Assembly: GCA_029939815.1 (NCBI GenBank)
Contig: JAOZSF010000164.1
Span: 1-5,291, forward strand
Length of the DNA: 5,291 nucleotides
Reading direction: 5' to 3'
DNA from: a bacterium
GTDB taxonomy: Bacteria > Auribacterota > UBA3054 > B51-G9
The notes beneath the pieces are model-generated. The model saw only the letters and a list, made by a program, of their open reading frames with translations, searched no databases and was not told the origin of the DNA. Position 1 is the first letter of the stretch. Each line of letters opens with the position of its first letter. The translations under genes were made by a program, and so were the position numbers. Below are positions 5,261 to 5,291 of this stretch, piece after piece.

Positions 5261-5291
5261 TTATTCGTTATTCGTTATTCGTTATTCGTTA
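5261..5291. repeat. Perfect 7-bp tandem repeat running off the right edge
   Basis: The unit TTATTCG occurs four times in a row plus three bases, with no mismatch, up to the last base of the window, so the true copy number is unknown. It starts 31 bases upstream of the cupin start codon. A TAATAT that could be a -10 box (5263-5258, minus strand) overlaps its inner end, and any -35 box at normal spacing would lie within the repeat. Changes in copy number could therefore alter cupin expression, which is inference. Confidence 0.75.

Overview
This is an AT-rich bacterial window in which every supported gene lies on the minus strand, so transcription runs from right to left. In that order the genes are: a small cupin protein; a MalK/UgpC-type sugar ABC transporter ATPase; a flavin-dependent nitronate monooxygenase/enoyl reductase-like protein; a MaoC-type enoyl-CoA hydratase; and an AraM/glycerol-1-phosphate dehydrogenase-like enzyme. 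A possible start of a further gene is cut by the left edge. Shine-Dalgarno sequences, a textbook sigma-70 promoter and a Rho-independent terminator show this is bacterial. The phylum cannot be fixed from the sequence. The ATPase and Cys-rich flavoprotein resemble, from memory, proteins of anaerobic gut or sediment bacteria (PVC-type or clostridial lineages), and that is only a guess.

Layout. At 5231-5291 a perfect 7-bp tandem repeat runs off the right edge just upstream of the cupin gene (4880-5230). The cupin transcript ends at a good hairpin-plus-T-run terminator (4792-4831). Next come a degenerate 8-bp tandem repeat (4724-4763) and a near-consensus promoter (4687-4715) flanked by a 7-bp inverted repeat. 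These lead through a leader of about 127 nt into the ATPase, whose real start is at 4553. A 75-nt gap with a small hairpin precedes the flavoprotein. Its start is better placed at 3374 than at the longer ATG, because only 3374 has a ribosome binding site. The MaoC gene follows after 18 nt with a TTG start, so these two form an operon. Between MaoC and the AraM-like gene lies a 285-bp segment bounded by 17-bp inverted repeats (16 of 17 matching), with TA at both outer ends. It looks like a miniature inverted-repeat element, and one of its ends supplies the ribosome binding site region of the AraM-like gene. The first 207 bases hold three palindromes and perhaps the start of the next gene.

How the genes may work together. 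The hydratase and flavoprotein are the strongest functional pair: the first class hydrates or dehydrates 2-enoyl-CoA thioesters, and the second includes FMN enoyl reductases (FabK-like) and nitronate oxidases. The AraM-like enzyme would make or oxidise glycerol 1-phosphate or a related polyol phosphate, so a lipid theme is possible but unproven. The ATPase has no permease or binding-protein gene beside it and probably energises importers encoded elsewhere. No new defence system, CRISPR array, RNA gene or large mobile element was seen. The non-coding structures are the most unusual part of the window.
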